A stretch of DNA of 64,000 bases from Myxocyprinus asiaticus (GCF_019703515.2 NC_059379.1:20827380-20891379), one strand, 5' to 3'. Positions 47,556 to 59,991 are shown, numbered from the stretch's first letter. Program-made: numbers and translations. Notes: generated by a model from the letters alone, not told the origin.

Positions 47556-47939
47556 ATGATAAATCCGATAGTTTCATTCAAACTTGCACATTTTCATCTG
47601 CAAAGCCCATAACTTTTAGAACTCATTTATGGCTTTCAAAGCATGTCTTAACGTCAGCGACCGCACTATGTCTTTGTATGCCATTCATAATTCAAATTAA
47701 ACTGTGTTATTAATCGTATGTCATTCATAATTTAAAATATTTTTTTCGAATATTATGTCGAAGGAACGAGATCATTTTCTTGTGGCCACGAAAAAGAATG
47801 TCATTACCTCGATCATTAAAAGTCATGGCCACGAGAAAAGGATGTTGTTCACTCAACATATTATCTAGTGGCCACAACATACTATCTCGTTCCCACGAGT
47901 TAATATGATGAGGCCATGACAAAACTAAGTGAACCGAAC

Positions 47940-48326
47940 CTGTCCCTTTCCGGGCACCATATTTAAGCTCAAACGACAGCATTTGTGACATAATATTTAT
48001 TACTACAAAAATACATTTTGACTTGCCCCTCCTTTTCTTAAAAAAAAAAAAAAAAGCAAATATTGGGTTACAGTGAGGCACTTACAATGGAAGTGAATGG
48101 GGCCAATTTTTAAACATTAAAATACTTTTTCAAAAGTATAGCCACAAAACATAAACAATATGCATGTTATAATGATTTTAGTGTTATAAAATCGCATACT
48201 GAAAGTAATAACCAGTTTTACAACTTTGTTGCCATGACAATGTAATGTCAACAAACCCTAAAATGACTGTAAAAATGACAATTTAAACAATTTTACACAA
48301 ATAAGTTTTAACAGAAGAACTAATGC
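47940..48326. mobile_element. Palindromic DNA element 'A', left part
   Basis: AAGCTCAAACGACAGCATTT leads into GGCACTTACAATGGAAGTGA and ATGGGGCCAATTTTT, which are inverted relative to 61480-61515 in another copy. It breaks off at the L1 copy 2 start, suggesting that the L1 inserted into or beside it. Related pieces lie at about 52920-53015, 59255-59450 and 61435-61640. Confidence 0.65.
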
Positions 48327-48435
48327 AACAGGTAAGTGAGAGTCACGTGATTCCATGCAAGGTTTGGACGTGTGAACAGAGACCGGAAGTAAATTTGGAC
48401 AGCGAAGTGAATGAAATTGGGAGTCAATTGATGAA

Positions 48436-49070
48436 CATGTCGGCAATGCTGACGAAGGTCGTTGCTGACTTGGAGGATCTTGCTGTAATACGTTGATCGA
48501 TCACTGCCATGGAGACGAAATTCACTGAGATTGTTACAAGAGTGGCGGACGTTGAGAAACGGATCGATTATCTGGAGTCATTGGAGAGGGAATTAGCTGC
48601 TAACCCTCTAGCAACCAAGGCAGACTTGGCGCACGTCTGGGAAAAGTTGGAAGACTTGGAGAATCGTAACCAGCGAAACAACGTCTGAATTGTTGGAATT
48701 CCTGAGGACGATGAAGGCCGAGATATGGTGAAATTCCTAGATGGGCTCTTCCCGAGTCTGCTCGACATAACAGGCCATAAGCTGGAAATCAAGCGAGCTC
48801 ACAGGGTTCTGGCTAAGAGATCCGTGGAGGGAGACAGGCCCCGATCAATTCTGGCTACATTTCTGAGATCATCCGATAAAGATCTCATGTTACACTAGGC
48901 GAGGAATAAAGGAAGGCTTTCTTGGAAGAACCACAGCATTTTCTTGTTCAAAAACTTTGCAAATTCGACAAGAGAGAAATGTGATCGATTCAAGGAATGC
49001 AAGAAACTCTTACATCAACGGAAGGTCGCTTTTGCTCTGATGTTCCCAGCCAAATTGAGAATAGATAACT
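48436..49070 (+). pseudogene. L1 ORF1 relic, copy 2
   Basis: Same order as copy 1: MSAMLTKVVADLEDLAV, a coiled-coil tract and the RRM-like region with GIPEDDEGRDMVKFLDGLF, with stops (for example at NNV*). Non-functional. Confidence 0.75.
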
Positions 49071-49742
49071 AAGGATGGCCACAAAATATTTACATGCCCA
49101 CAGCAAGCGATGTCCTTCATAAAGTCATTGGAGTGAGTAAGTCATTGTGTGATACTTATGTTGCAGCCGAGTGGGCCTGACTCTCCGAACATTCACTTGA
49201 CTGTTCGAGGAACTGAGCACCTTTTTTGTTTCTTTTTGTGCTGATTCTGCCTAGCGGCTGAAGTTTGTTTTGTGTAGCAGCACTCCTTCGGGACAGTTTG
49301 TGGATGAATATGCACATTCTTTGTGCTTTTGCCTCCTATTGGCTGGAGTTTGTTTTGTGAAATATTTCTTGCAGGACATTGGTGTGATTAGGTCATTTGT
49401 TGCACTCAAGTAATGGCCGAATGAGCCGGCTCACTGAACATTCGTTTGACTGCCCGAGGAATCTGAACAGCTTCTTTTTTTTTTTTGTTCTGGTTCCGCC
49501 TAGCGGATGGAGTTTTGTGGAGGAACACACCTTCGGGACAGTTATGTGGATGAATCTACATGCTCTTTGTGCTTATGCCTCCTATTGGCTGGACTTTGTT
49601 TTATGGATTATTTTCTGTTGTGTAATTCTGTCTCACAAAATTTGTATAGAAACACCGGATTTGAGCAATCTGACAGCAAAGTTGTCGCGGGGGCTCTCGT
49701 AGGTTTACATGGACTGTTTGAGTTTAGAGGGATGGATGCCAG

Positions 49743-51610
49743 TTGGTGCTGTTGTGCGTGTGGTTAATGTGCACGTTTGTCTTTTTTGCCATCTCATTTG
49801 ATGCTGAAAAGACATTTGATATGGTAGAATGGGATTATCTTTTTAAGATTTTGGAAATGTACGGGTTCAGGAATACTTTTATTGGTTGGATTAAGTTACT
49901 TTATAGACACCCAGCAGTGGCGGTACAAACGAATGGATTAATTGGCACCGGGCAGGGTTGCCCTCTTTCCCCATTATTGTTCTATCTTGCCCTGGAACCA
50001 TTAGCAGCTGCGATAAGAAAGGAGGATGATTTTCCAGGGGTGGTGGTGGGAGGTGTGGCGCATAAGCTTTTGCTTTATGCAGATGATATTTTATTATTCG
50101 TCTCCGACCCTACTAGATCTATGCCTTGCCTCTACAGAATAATTAATTCCTTTTCTATGTTCTCGGGATACAGAGTTAATTGGTCTAAATCCGATGCTTT
50201 GGCTCTGACAGCGTACTGCCCGGTAACAGCTTTTCAGACGGGCACCTTCCAGTGGCCCAAACAGGGCATTAAGTATTTGGGTATTTTATTCCCAGTAAAT
50301 CTGTGTGATTTAGTGAGTTAATTTTGGCCATTTAATAAAAAGGTTTTTGAGCAATGTGGGCCGGTGGGCTTCATTACATTTATCGATGATTGGGAAGGTA
50401 AATTTTTTTTAAATGAATTGTATTCCAAAATTCAACTACCTGCTACAATCTCCCTATAGATGTCCCCCTCTCTTATTTCAAGCAATTTGATAGCATAGCG
50501 AAGTCCTTCATTTGGAATGGTAAACGTCCCAGATTACATTTCAGTAAGTTGCATAGGCTGATTGACAAGGGTGGGCTAGGCCTACCCAAGATTTTGTTTT
50601 ATGATTATGCATTCAGTCTCAGACATTTGGCGCATTGGTCGCTTCTACCTGAGAGAGCCCCTCCCCTCTTGCCCCTATTTCGCACATGCAAAGCCTTTCT
50701 ATCAAACTAATCGGAGAAGTTACACCATGTTGTCTCGCATTTGCACTTGGTATGGACAAAAGTGTCCAGAGTGTTTAATTTGGACATTTATTTAAATGTT
50801 GCCTCGAGTATATGTCTGAACCCAAAATTATGTATTAATAAGTCCCCTTTCTGCTGGTCAGAGTGGATTGTGAGGAAGGTTAATACACTCGGTGACCTAT
50901 ATGAAAGTGGAGTGTTGAGATCCTTTGAAAATTTGGTTCAACATTTTGGGATTCCCAGATCTCAGTTCTTTAGGTATTTACTGCACCACCTGCTCTGTAC
51001 TATCTTTGGGAGTAGCATACACCCCCCTAAAGCGGCAGGTTCTCTGGGAGTGGTGATTACTGCTTTTGGAAAAGGTTATGAGGCATCAGTGTATTACTCC
51101 CTGCTAATTCAGAGTCTGGGGGACGGAGCTTTAACTTCTGTCAAGAGATTATGGGAGAAAGATTTCAACTTGGTATTGGAGGAGGGAGTGTGGGCTAGGA
51201 TTCTAAAAAACATCAAGTCTGCATCTAGAGATGGAAGGGTTTGCCTTATGCAATTCAAGATTTTACATAGATTCTATTGGACCCCCTCTAGATTGTATAG
51301 GCTTGGTCTTAAAGACACACCCACCTGGTGGTGATGCCAATCAGAAGATGGAGACACAACCCATGTTTTTTTGTGGTGTGTTAAGATCCAAGAATTTTGG
51401 TTGAGGGTTCCGAGTTTTATGTGTGACATATTGGGTACTCAAATTTTATTGTGCCCCAGACTCTGTATTTTAGGCGATGGTATGATCATCAATATAGGGA
51501 ATAAACACTTGGGTCCTAACCAGTGTTATGATCACCAGACAAGTGATTTTAAGGGGTTGAAAGTTTTCTTTTTTTTTTACCTTTTCATGAGTAGGGTCTA
51601 AATACCCCTG
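49743..51610 (+). pseudogene. L1 ORF2 relic, copy 2 (endonuclease deleted)
   Basis: The tract 49743-50321 holds SFDAEKTFDMVEWDYLFKIL, GQGCPLSPLLFYLALEPLAA and an intact catalytic YADD (LLYADDILLF, near 50067-50096). A 197-codon tract 50741-51334 covers the C-terminal part (FENLVQHFGIPRSQFFRYL). It is followed by the cysteine-containing end (VKIQEFWLRVPSF). Frameshifts separate the pieces and the endonuclease is missing, so it cannot transpose on its own. Confidence 0.85.
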
Positions 51611-51874
51611 GAGTCAGTTATTTTTGCATGTGACACTGCACAGTCGGTAGAGGTGGGCAGAGTGTAGAAGAGTTTATTTTATTTTATTTTTTTATTTATT
51701 TCTTGTCATAAAAAAATAAAATACTGTATATAATATAGTAAACATGTGAACAAATAGGTTATGTCTGCTGTACTGTATTGTTTTATCTATTTAGTTTATA
51801 TAGATGTAAAAACCAAATAAACAAATAATATCAGCAGTCTGGTTTGCCTATGTGCACTGTTTGACTTCTCAGAC

Positions 51875-51878
<4 letters not shown>

Positions 51879-51917
<39 letters not shown>

Positions 51918-52197
51918 ATATGTTTATGCAACATTGTGGGGACCAAATGTCCCCACAAGGATAGTAAAACCTGAGATCACCTACATTGTGGGGCCTAGCA
52001 ACGGTCCCCATGAGGGAAATGGCTTAGTAAACATACTAAACTATGTTTTTATTAAAATGTAAAAATGCAAAAAGGTTTATGTGAGGGTTAGGTTTAGGGG
52101 TAGGGTTAGGGGATAGAAATTATTGTTAGATCTGTGTAAAATCCATAAAATGCATGGAAGACTATGGAGAGTCCCCACAATGATATAAAAACAAGTT

Positions 52198-52244
<47 letters not shown>

Positions 52245-52250
52245 AGTGCT
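51879..52250. repeat. (GT)n, reverse copy of the CCCTAACCC fish repeat, and (GA)n
   Basis: (GT)n at 51879-51912. Then TGTGGGGACCAAATGTCCCC, a perfect short palindrome, and AGGGTTAGGTTTAGGGGTAG, the inverse of the 5.4-5.9 kb repeats. Then GT and (GA)n at 52198-52241. Confidence 0.8.
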
Positions 52251-54182
52251 AATGTAAACAGACTTGCGTGCATCGGATAATCACACTCGATCAGCATGTT
52301 TTCACTGTGAGTATATGAGTTTTCAACTGTTATCGTGGTGCTTTTGTGATAGTTTGGCTGTCTATTTCAGAAAACAAACATATGCCTGAAAAGACTGTTT
52401 GAGTTGCTGTTTGTGTGAATGAAAACTGCATCTGCACCTAATAAGTAGACGTGGCTGCGTACAAGGGAAGATCACATTTAGTTATGATGGCTGTGCATAT
52501 ATAAGCTGTGAACTGTTATTGCGGTACTTTGGTGACAATTAGGCTGTTTGTTACATAAAATAAACATATGTGCTTGAAAAGACTCTTAGAATAGCTGTTT
52601 GTTTGACAAATGACAACCGCTACTAATGTAAACAAATGGCAGCATGTATCAGAGGGATCTGATGTACGGACTTTACATATAAGAGCTGTAAACGTTTTAT
52701 CATGGTACTTTGGTTGCGAGTTGGATGTATGTATATAAAATAAATGTATTCTGTGGTTTAAAAGACTGTATGAGTAACTGTTTGAGCAAATATAAATTAC
52801 AGAACTTGACCAGCGCGGCCTGTGCCGGCACGAAACATATGTGTGATGCTACTCTGCGGAGCACGGTTATTAACCATCACATATGTGTGACAGTATGTAT
52901 GAAAGGGTTAAAAAAAAGAGGGATGAGTCACAATAAATTTTTGTGGTAATTAACATTATGCCACAAATGCTTTCAATTGAGCTTAACTTGTACTGAACCC
53001 GGAAACATTCCTTCAAACATTTTCCACACCGGTATATTATTGTGCTATTTTCTACTGCTGATAAACCCACCCCTAAATGACATGTAAAAACAAAAAGAAA
53101 TGTGGCTGGTCAATTTACATGTCAGGCCACTTGGCTCTTCCTTTCCAAGTAGGCGGTTCCTGGCCAAAAGAAGCTGCAATGTGGACCAGACCTTTTGCCA
53201 GTTAGTCAAAGGTCTGGCTAGAAGGCTGATTTCAGGTAAACAGCAGCTGGCAGGAGCAAGTTCACCTACTTAATGTGAACTTTCATTGAAATTATGATAA
53301 ACCTTATCTGTCCTCCAAACCAAATTTCAGATTAATACAATTATCAAGTGAAAATGATCATTTGGACAATGCTTTAATAAAATACTCAAAATGTGGTGGT
53401 TTGCAAGGCCATTTTGATGTCATAGAGAAGGCCATGTGTGTATAAGACTTACTTAAACAATCACTACTTATAATGAATTCATATGTAAAATATATATATA
53501 TTTAAAGTTTAAGGGTTTAACTCTTGGAGCAAGCAAAGGTATGCGTTTATATGAGCTTATGTAAACCATTATAACAGCAGTGATAGTTTATCTCTGATAG
53601 GGCACATTGACCTTAACTGCTGTTAGGTAACATAACTGTGTCATCTTATCTTTTCTGTATGAAGGAGGATTCCAGGGCATTAGAAAAAGATTGTGTTCGA
53701 GTATGTGAAAGAGAAATCATCCCACAATTCTTTGTTCTATTGTTGTTTTTGCATTTTTATTGCCATGCTGCAATTACATACACAAAATGAGTAAAAATAC
53801 AAAAAACAGCAACAAGTGCAAAGGTTTGTGAAATAGCATCTTGACTTGAAAAATGGTTAGAAAAATAATCTGTAAGAAGGAGTGGCACCCACTTGTTAAG
53901 GTTGCAAAATAGACTTGAATTAAAAAAAAATTTAAAAGCTCTAAACATTTTATTCATTAATATAAACTCCTTTTTAAAAGCTATAATGTGCTAAGAGACA
54001 AATACCAAATCCTCTCTCACTCTTACTGCAACCCTCCATGAATCAAATGCTGGTCTTATTAATTAAAACTGTATATATGTATAGCCTATAATTTGTTGTC
54101 TCTGCAGACCTTAAGTAAATTACAGTCTCTTTTTGATAACTGGTTGGGAGCAGTTTGTTCTCTGATCATGCAGTGAAGCAAT
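52251..54182. other. Non-coding stretch between repeats and the capg relic
   Basis: About 52260-52800 contains three diverged tandem copies of a roughly 170-bp unit (each with CATATA..GAGCTGT..TTATCGTGGT..CTTTTGTGA..GACTGT..GTTTG), ending near AACCATCACATATGTGTGAC. About 52920-53015 is an end fragment of palindromic element A (AATTAACATTATGCCACAAA). No gene seen. Confidence 0.55.
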
Positions 54183-57139
54183 TTATTTCCAGTTTTGGAA
54201 AAACTGTTTGAAGATGACGGTCTCTCGACCCTGAGGTAAAATCACCAATGATACATTTCAAAAAGAAAAACAAACACTTATAAATTGTTTCAGAAGGCAT
54301 GGCATCTATTCACATATGTGAGGGGTTCCATTCTAAACTCCACAGAAGTCAGTATATTTTTGAGTAATGCCTCGAAAAACAGAACATCACAATGTACATG
54401 TACATATAGAATACTTTAGTTAAACATGTATGCATGAATTTAGATGGCAGATGCTGAAATTGTCTTATATCACTCTCATCAGAAATAGACTTTTGTGCAT
54501 GTAACTTTAAAGGTGAAGTGTAATTTCTGCATAACTAGCGGCACCAAACAGAATATTTATTTGAGCAACCGGACTGGTCCCAAGTAGGTATAGCTGCAGA
54601 CAGCACATTTTCAAATGGGGCGGAATCTCCAAAAAAGAGTGGGGTAACTCCAGAATGGGGCAGGATTACTTCAGAAGTAAGGGGTTGGAGTGGGATTACC
54701 CATTTAGATCAGACATTACACACTTCACCTGTAATATTAAACAACTGCACAAGGAATCAAGTAGGTCTGCAAGTTCAGACCTGTGTTTTCATCTTGGGGT
54801 AAATCATTTGTTGGATGAAGTCATCTGCCATCTTCAGAGCAGCCTTTTCTCTTCTGCATTGGCACTGCTTCCTGCCAGTCACAGAAAATAATATAATGTC
54901 AATTCAGTTTTATTTTCAATGACTGAAACAAAATAACAAAAATAAATTAATAATAATAAAAAAAAAAACACACGCATACTTTCATATAATTGCAATTATA
55001 TAGATAAGTAACCAGTTCAGACACATGTAATTCAAAGCAAACTAATTTTTTTTGGCTGAATTCTAAATTATTACATGCATACACATTTTTCTTATCTCTC
55101 CAAACAAAGATTTTTCCATTGGCCCCATTGTCCAGGATAAAGCAGTCATCAAGTACTAGCAAGTCCTTGGCAAATTGAATTTTCTCTGACACCTTTGTCA
55201 ACTTCATTGACCCTGTTGCATCTGAAACCTATTAAATGAATTGACAATTTCTTCAAATTGAATGCACATTACATATGAAAATAAAAAGCATGTTTGTTAG
55301 AACTTTTAAGGATTTTGGAGTCAAATATCAGAATCAGAATCAGTATGAGCTTTATTGCCAAGTATGCTTACACATACAAGGAATTTGTCTTGGTGACAGG
55401 AGTTTCCAGTGTACAACAATACAAAAACAATACAAAAACAGCAGCAAGACATAGATAATAATAAAAAAATAAATAAAAAATAAAACTAACTATACACATA
55501 CGTAGACACACACATACATACATACACACATACATAGTGCAAATCTAATACAATCTGTTATCTGTTATGTACAGTGCAAATGTTTTTTGTTTTTTTTTCT
55601 GAGGATTGAAATAGCAGAAGAGGTTGGATGTGTTGGATAAATATAAGAAAGACTAAACTGTGTTTTGCACATAGTTATTGCTCAATGGGGCAATTTAACT
55701 GTTCATGAGATGGGTAGCCTGAGGGAAAAAACTGTTCCTGTGCCTGACGGTTCTGGTGCTCAGAGCTCAGAGGGTGCAGGGGGTAACCAATAATCCTCTC
55801 AGCAGTCCGAACTGTCCTTTGTAGTCTTCTGATGTCTGATTTCGTAGCTGAACCAAACCAGACAGTTATTGAAGTGCAGAGGACAGACTCAATGACTGCT
55901 GAGTAGAACTGTATCAGCAGCGCCTGTGGCAGGTTGAATTTCCTCAGCTGGCGAAGGAAGTACAACCTCTGCTGGGCCTTTTTCACAATGGAGTCAATGT
56001 GGGTCTCCCACTTCAGGTCCTGTGAGATGGTAGTGCCCAGGAACCTGAATGACTCCACTGCTGCCACAGTGCTCTTTAGAATGGTGAGGGGGGTCAGTGT
56101 TGGGGTGTTTCTCCTAAAGTCCACAATCATCTCCACCATTTTGAGCGTGTTCAGCTCAAGGTTATTTTGACTGCACCAGACAGCCAGCTGTTTAACTTCC
56201 CTTCTGTATGCAGACTCATCGTCATCTCGGATGAGGCCGATGACAGTGGTGTCATCTGCAAACTTCAGGAGCTTGACAGAGGGGTCCTTGGCAATGCAGT
56301 CATTGGTGTAGAGGGAGAAGAGTAGTGGGGAGAGCACACATCCCTGGGGGGCACCAGTACTGATTGTACAGGTGCTAGAAGTGAGTTTCCCCTGTCTCAC
56401 AAGCTGCTGCCTGTTTGTCAGAAAGCTGATAATCCACTGACAGATAGACATGGGAACAGAGAGTTGGTGTAAATATGTGAACCAAGCAGAAATTGTAGAT
56501 ATGGATGAGATTCCAGATGGCTAGGATTCATCCAAATATCTGCAGCTAGTCTCTAAATTTAGGGTTAGGCCCTTAAATTGTCTATTTACACTGTTTAGGT
56601 TAATAAACACAAGCCTAACATAATTCTGAGCGTGTTGCAGTACCTTATAGAGGGAGGCAGTGTTTGATAGATCTGCTTGGCTGTCTTCTGCTGGAGTGCT
56701 TTCTTTCAGCTGTGACACTGGATGGTTCATTTATAAGTTCAGTTTATAAGGTCCTATTTTTCATTTCTTTCAACTTATGACTTCTAGCTGGAAATTAGCA
56801 TTGTATTTTCTTAATTTTTCTTGGTAATGTCCAAAGCTCACTTAAATTGGTTTTAAATCATTAAACATGATATTATGATGTTTTGCAATGCTATCCGAAA
56901 CCAGATTTGTGTCTAAGCTTTCGGACACAGCCAATGAGCAAATCAATAGCTAACATCTCACCAATCCACATGTGGATGTCTGTTCCCTGGTCGCCCAGGT
57001 TATCCAGCACAAGGTAGGAGTCACCGTTGAAGAAAGCCCCCACCTCAGCAGAGTCCAAGGGAACAGCCTTCATCTTCTCCACTCGCCAACACCTCAGCCC
57101 TGGCTGCCTCACCTCTTCCCCAAACTGTCCTGGATTGGC
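54183..57139 (-). pseudogene. capg: capg-like (macrophage-capping protein) gene relic
   Basis: Five recognisable minus-strand exons: 57139-56962 (gelsolin domain 1: LRCWRVEKMKAVP, AFFNGDSYLVLDN, HMWIG), 56709-56644 (KESTPAEDSQADLSNTASLYK), 55228-55096 (VSDATGSMKLTKV.. DDCFILDNGANGKIFVW), 54871-54781 (GSSANAEEK..AALKMADDFIQQM) and about 54245-54183 (PQGRETVIFKQFFQNWK then stop). CapG caps actin filament barbed ends with three gelsolin repeats. Here the end of G1, all of G2 and the start of G3 (about 160 residues in the known protein) are missing. The 56962-56709 gap is too short to hold them. The donor after 55096 is AT instead of GT. The 54871-54781 exon is 91 nt where 92 is needed, a 1-nt frameshift. 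The last exon lacks an AG acceptor. An L2 insertion lies in one intron. Order, strand and intron phases are otherwise preserved, so it is a decayed gene rather than a retrocopy. Confidence 0.85.
55328..56451 (-). pseudogene. L2-clade LINE, copy 2, inside the capg relic
   Basis: A minus-strand 258-codon tract (56451-55675) has RT motifs: [34 protein letters not shown] and the conserved FRFLGTTISQDLKWETHID and SATKSDIRRLQRTVRTAER blocks. 5' truncated. The 3' end reads AATCAGAATCAGTATGAGCT on the plus strand at about 55329. This is a different L2 subfamily from the 37-39 kb and 63-kb copies. Confidence 0.9.
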
Positions 57140-57715
57140 CTGAAATGGGCTATATACAGTATAAAGTCTTGAATTCATAAAAATAGATCAAAGGTTATTA
57201 AATAGTCCGAGCCATAACCTTGTGGGCTATATACAAAACTATTAAATACTCTGTTTACTGGAATGTATATATTAGAAGCAATTGCTTGTGACCTTGTTTC
57301 TACCACAGCAGGATAAAGTAGTTTCGGTCAGTGATTTCCACACTTGATCCAGGAATACCCCAGCACTGTAAAATGTCTGACTAAACTGACACACCCAGTT
57401 CAGGTTCATGGAAAGCTCTACTAATGAGCTGATTAGTTGAATCAGGTGTCTCAGATAAGGGGGCATAAAGGGAGACACCTAAAGATAAAAGGTTGGGAAT
57501 CACTTGTTTAGGTGATCTTGGAGGGTAGACGTAGACATGCACACAACCCACCCACACATATATATAACAGTGGTGAGTAATAATGAGATTAATATAGTGA
57601 TTATATACGTGGGGATATTTGACATGAGTCAAATATTAGTGATTGGTCATACTCTGTTGTGTTATGGGCATGCCCAACAACATGCAACCCACAACTGGCC
57701 GTATTATAAATTATA

Positions 57716-57910
57716 CATTTACATTTTTGCATTTGGCAGATGCTTTTATCCAAAGCAACTTACAGTGCCCTTATTACAGGGACAATCCCCCTGGAGCAAT
57801 CTGGAGTTAAGTGCCTTGCTCAAGGACACAATGGTGGTGGCTGTGGGGATCAAACCAACAACCTTCTGCTTACCAGTTCAGTGCTTTAGTCCACTACTGA
57901 GACATGCCAT
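57716..57910 (-). repeat. tRNA-derived SINE (V-SINE-like), nearly full length
   Basis: On the minus strand it has a tRNA-like head with box-A-like TAGTGGACTAAAGCAC and box-B-like GGTTTGATCCC. The conserved centre follows (TTGAGCAAGGCACTTAACTC). The tail is CTTTGGATAAAAGCATCTGC, ending in AAATGTAAATGTA. The 3.3-kb copy is a truncated relative. Confidence 0.85.
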
Positions 57911-58535
57911 ACAAAGTTAGAGGCAAACAAGCCCTCACATATTTCACAAAGGAAAGAATGCATCTAATGGTATCTTCTATGCTCTGATATAGTTACTGTT
58001 ATGAATACATATGACACAACAAGCTATGACAGCATCTGTGATGATAGGTAAATTACACTGCTGCTCCCTCTTTATCTGCCCATTCAGTACCACATAATCC
58101 ATTCAATCACAATACACATGGCATTATAAAGTTTGTTCATCTCCAAAAGGCATGATGCTATGCCTCATACACTGCAATAAACCATAACAGGGAGCTATCT
58201 CCTTATAAAAAATATGATTTATTTGAAAGCTCAACAGTTACTGTTTGTTGCAGTCACAGTTGCCAAGTTTATGACTTTATGATACAGTTTATGATCCATT
58301 TTAAGACATTCTAAGAGATGTCAGTTTTACTTATTAATATAATCTTGTCAGTTTCAGGAAGGGATACGTGATGAGGTAAAAAGGTTGGCATTATAAAAGG
58401 AGAAGTGTGCTAGATAGTTGTATAGTTCGGTTTCAGTAACAAAACGTCGTCAAAATAATTTTTTTCTGAATAATCATGTGATGGAGAGAAGCAAATCCAG
58501 TCCTACATTAAGTATGCTCTTGCAAAAATCAAACA
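57911..58535. other. Non-coding stretch
   Basis: No gene or element recognised. Confidence 0.5.
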
Positions 58536-58930
58536 CTGAAGGGAAAGTTCAGCCAAAAATGAAATTTTTCTCATCATTTACTCATCCTCATGCCATCCCA
58601 GATGTGTATGACTTTTTTTTAGCAGAACACAAACAAAGCTTTTTAGAAAAATATCTCAGCTCTTTATATCCATGTGCAAGTGCATTCAATGCAAGTGAAT
58701 GGTGACCAGACCTTTGTAGCTCCAAAAATCACATAAAGGAAACACAGAAGTAATCCATAATACTCTAGTGTGTAAATCCATAACTTCAGAACCAATATAA
58801 TAGGTGTGGGTGAGAAACAGATCAAAATGAAGTGAAGGGCTTTTTTTTTGTACTCCAAATCAACTTTCAAAAAAGTGAAAAGGGAGATTTAAGGGTGAAA
58901 AAAAGGACTTCAATATTTCTATTGAGATAT
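58536..58930. mobile_element. Palindromic MITE, TTCACCC family (copy 7, truncated)
   Basis: The left end GAAGGGAAAGTTCAGCCAAA and CATTTACTCATCCTCATGCC are present. The right arm with its terminal inverted repeat is missing. Confidence 0.75.
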
Positions 58931-59991
58931 TAAGACTTGTTTTCAGATAATATACTGTATCTTAAATTAAGCTTATATAGTACATGCTTGAAACAAGAAA
59001 ACTGTTTGCCAATGGGGTAATAAACATATGGGGTAACAAACAAATGCCTACATCAATCTTGAATAAATTGTTCTTACCCCATAGGCAAACCGTTTTTTTT
59101 TTTTTTTTTTTGTTTTTTGTTTTTTTCATGTTTCAAGCATGTATAAGCTTACTTCAATATATATTTACTGAAAGAATTCTGGATATCTCACACCATTTTG
59201 CCATCTTATTTTAGGGACGCTTATATATTTTTACAGGAAAACAAGACAAAAAATCAGTTTTTGCAGTGCGTTAACATGATTTTAGTGTAATAAAACCACT
59301 TACTAACCCTATTTGTGTAAAGTTATATCTAATATGACAACTTCGTTGTCGATAACATAACACTGTAAAACCTGTAATCTGGTTAACAGCGTAATGCCAA
59401 TTAACCCCTGATTTTATCACATAAAATCATTTTAGCACATATAATGTTTAACCTCCTGAGACCACCACATGACTACTGGGAGCATTTTCCATTTCCCTTT
59501 TTGATTTGTAACTAGTAGCACCTAATAAACAAGCAAAAAAAAAAAAAAAAAAGAAAAAACAAACAACTGATGTCCACATATGTGGACAGCAGGACTAAGT
59601 TGTGAAATTTTAAGTAATTTCAAGCTATAGAAAGTCAGATTTTTTTCATCAGATAGTTTTTATGTGTCCAGGAGTGTAGGATATTCATGTTTTTGAGATG
59701 TTATAGACATTACAGCTGATTTTCTATAAAGCTGAATAAATAATGAAAAGTTATATCCTATGTCTGCCAAACATGTTGAGTGGTCTAAACATCATCTGCA
59801 GCTTGAAACTGAACTTTTGGTCAGATTTTAGGAGTGAATGCACTTAGCTGCATAGAAAGCCATAGGATGATCCATTGCTCCATTGCTCCCTAATTAGTGA
59901 GCTATAGGATGCTCCCTTGCTCCCTAATTGGTGAATGACTTAACCTCTAGTGTGCTGTCAGTCTTCACTGGTCTCAAAACATGTTGTCCAC

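Larger units (their letters stand above)
46829..47738. mobile_element. Fold-back element with long imperfect inverted repeats
   Basis: The left arm, about 46855-46962 (including AAAGTTATGGGCTTTGCAGA), is inverted with few mismatches at about 47570-47705 (TCTGCAAAGCCCATAACTTT). The outer parts (TATGAATGACATACAAAGAC versus GTCTTTGTATGCCATTCATA) also pair. Between them lie a long (AT)n tract at 47206-47277 and a copy of the GGCCACCCC repeat at 47418-47555. A minus-strand frame (46912-47148) ending NWHIFVCKAHNF crosses the left arm and is not a recognisable protein. Confidence 0.7.
48330..51828 (+). mobile_element. L1-clade LINE, copy 2 (internally deleted)
   Basis: Colinear with copy 1 from the 5' leader (GGACGTGTGAAC) through ORF1 and the spacer to GTTAATGTGCACGTTTGTCT (about 49782). 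It then jumps directly to the reverse transcriptase block. About 1.8 kb present in copy 1 (29862-31684: ORF2 start, endonuclease, early RT) is absent. It retains the C-terminal ORF2 region that copy 1 lacks. A-rich 3' end near 51828. Confidence 0.85.
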
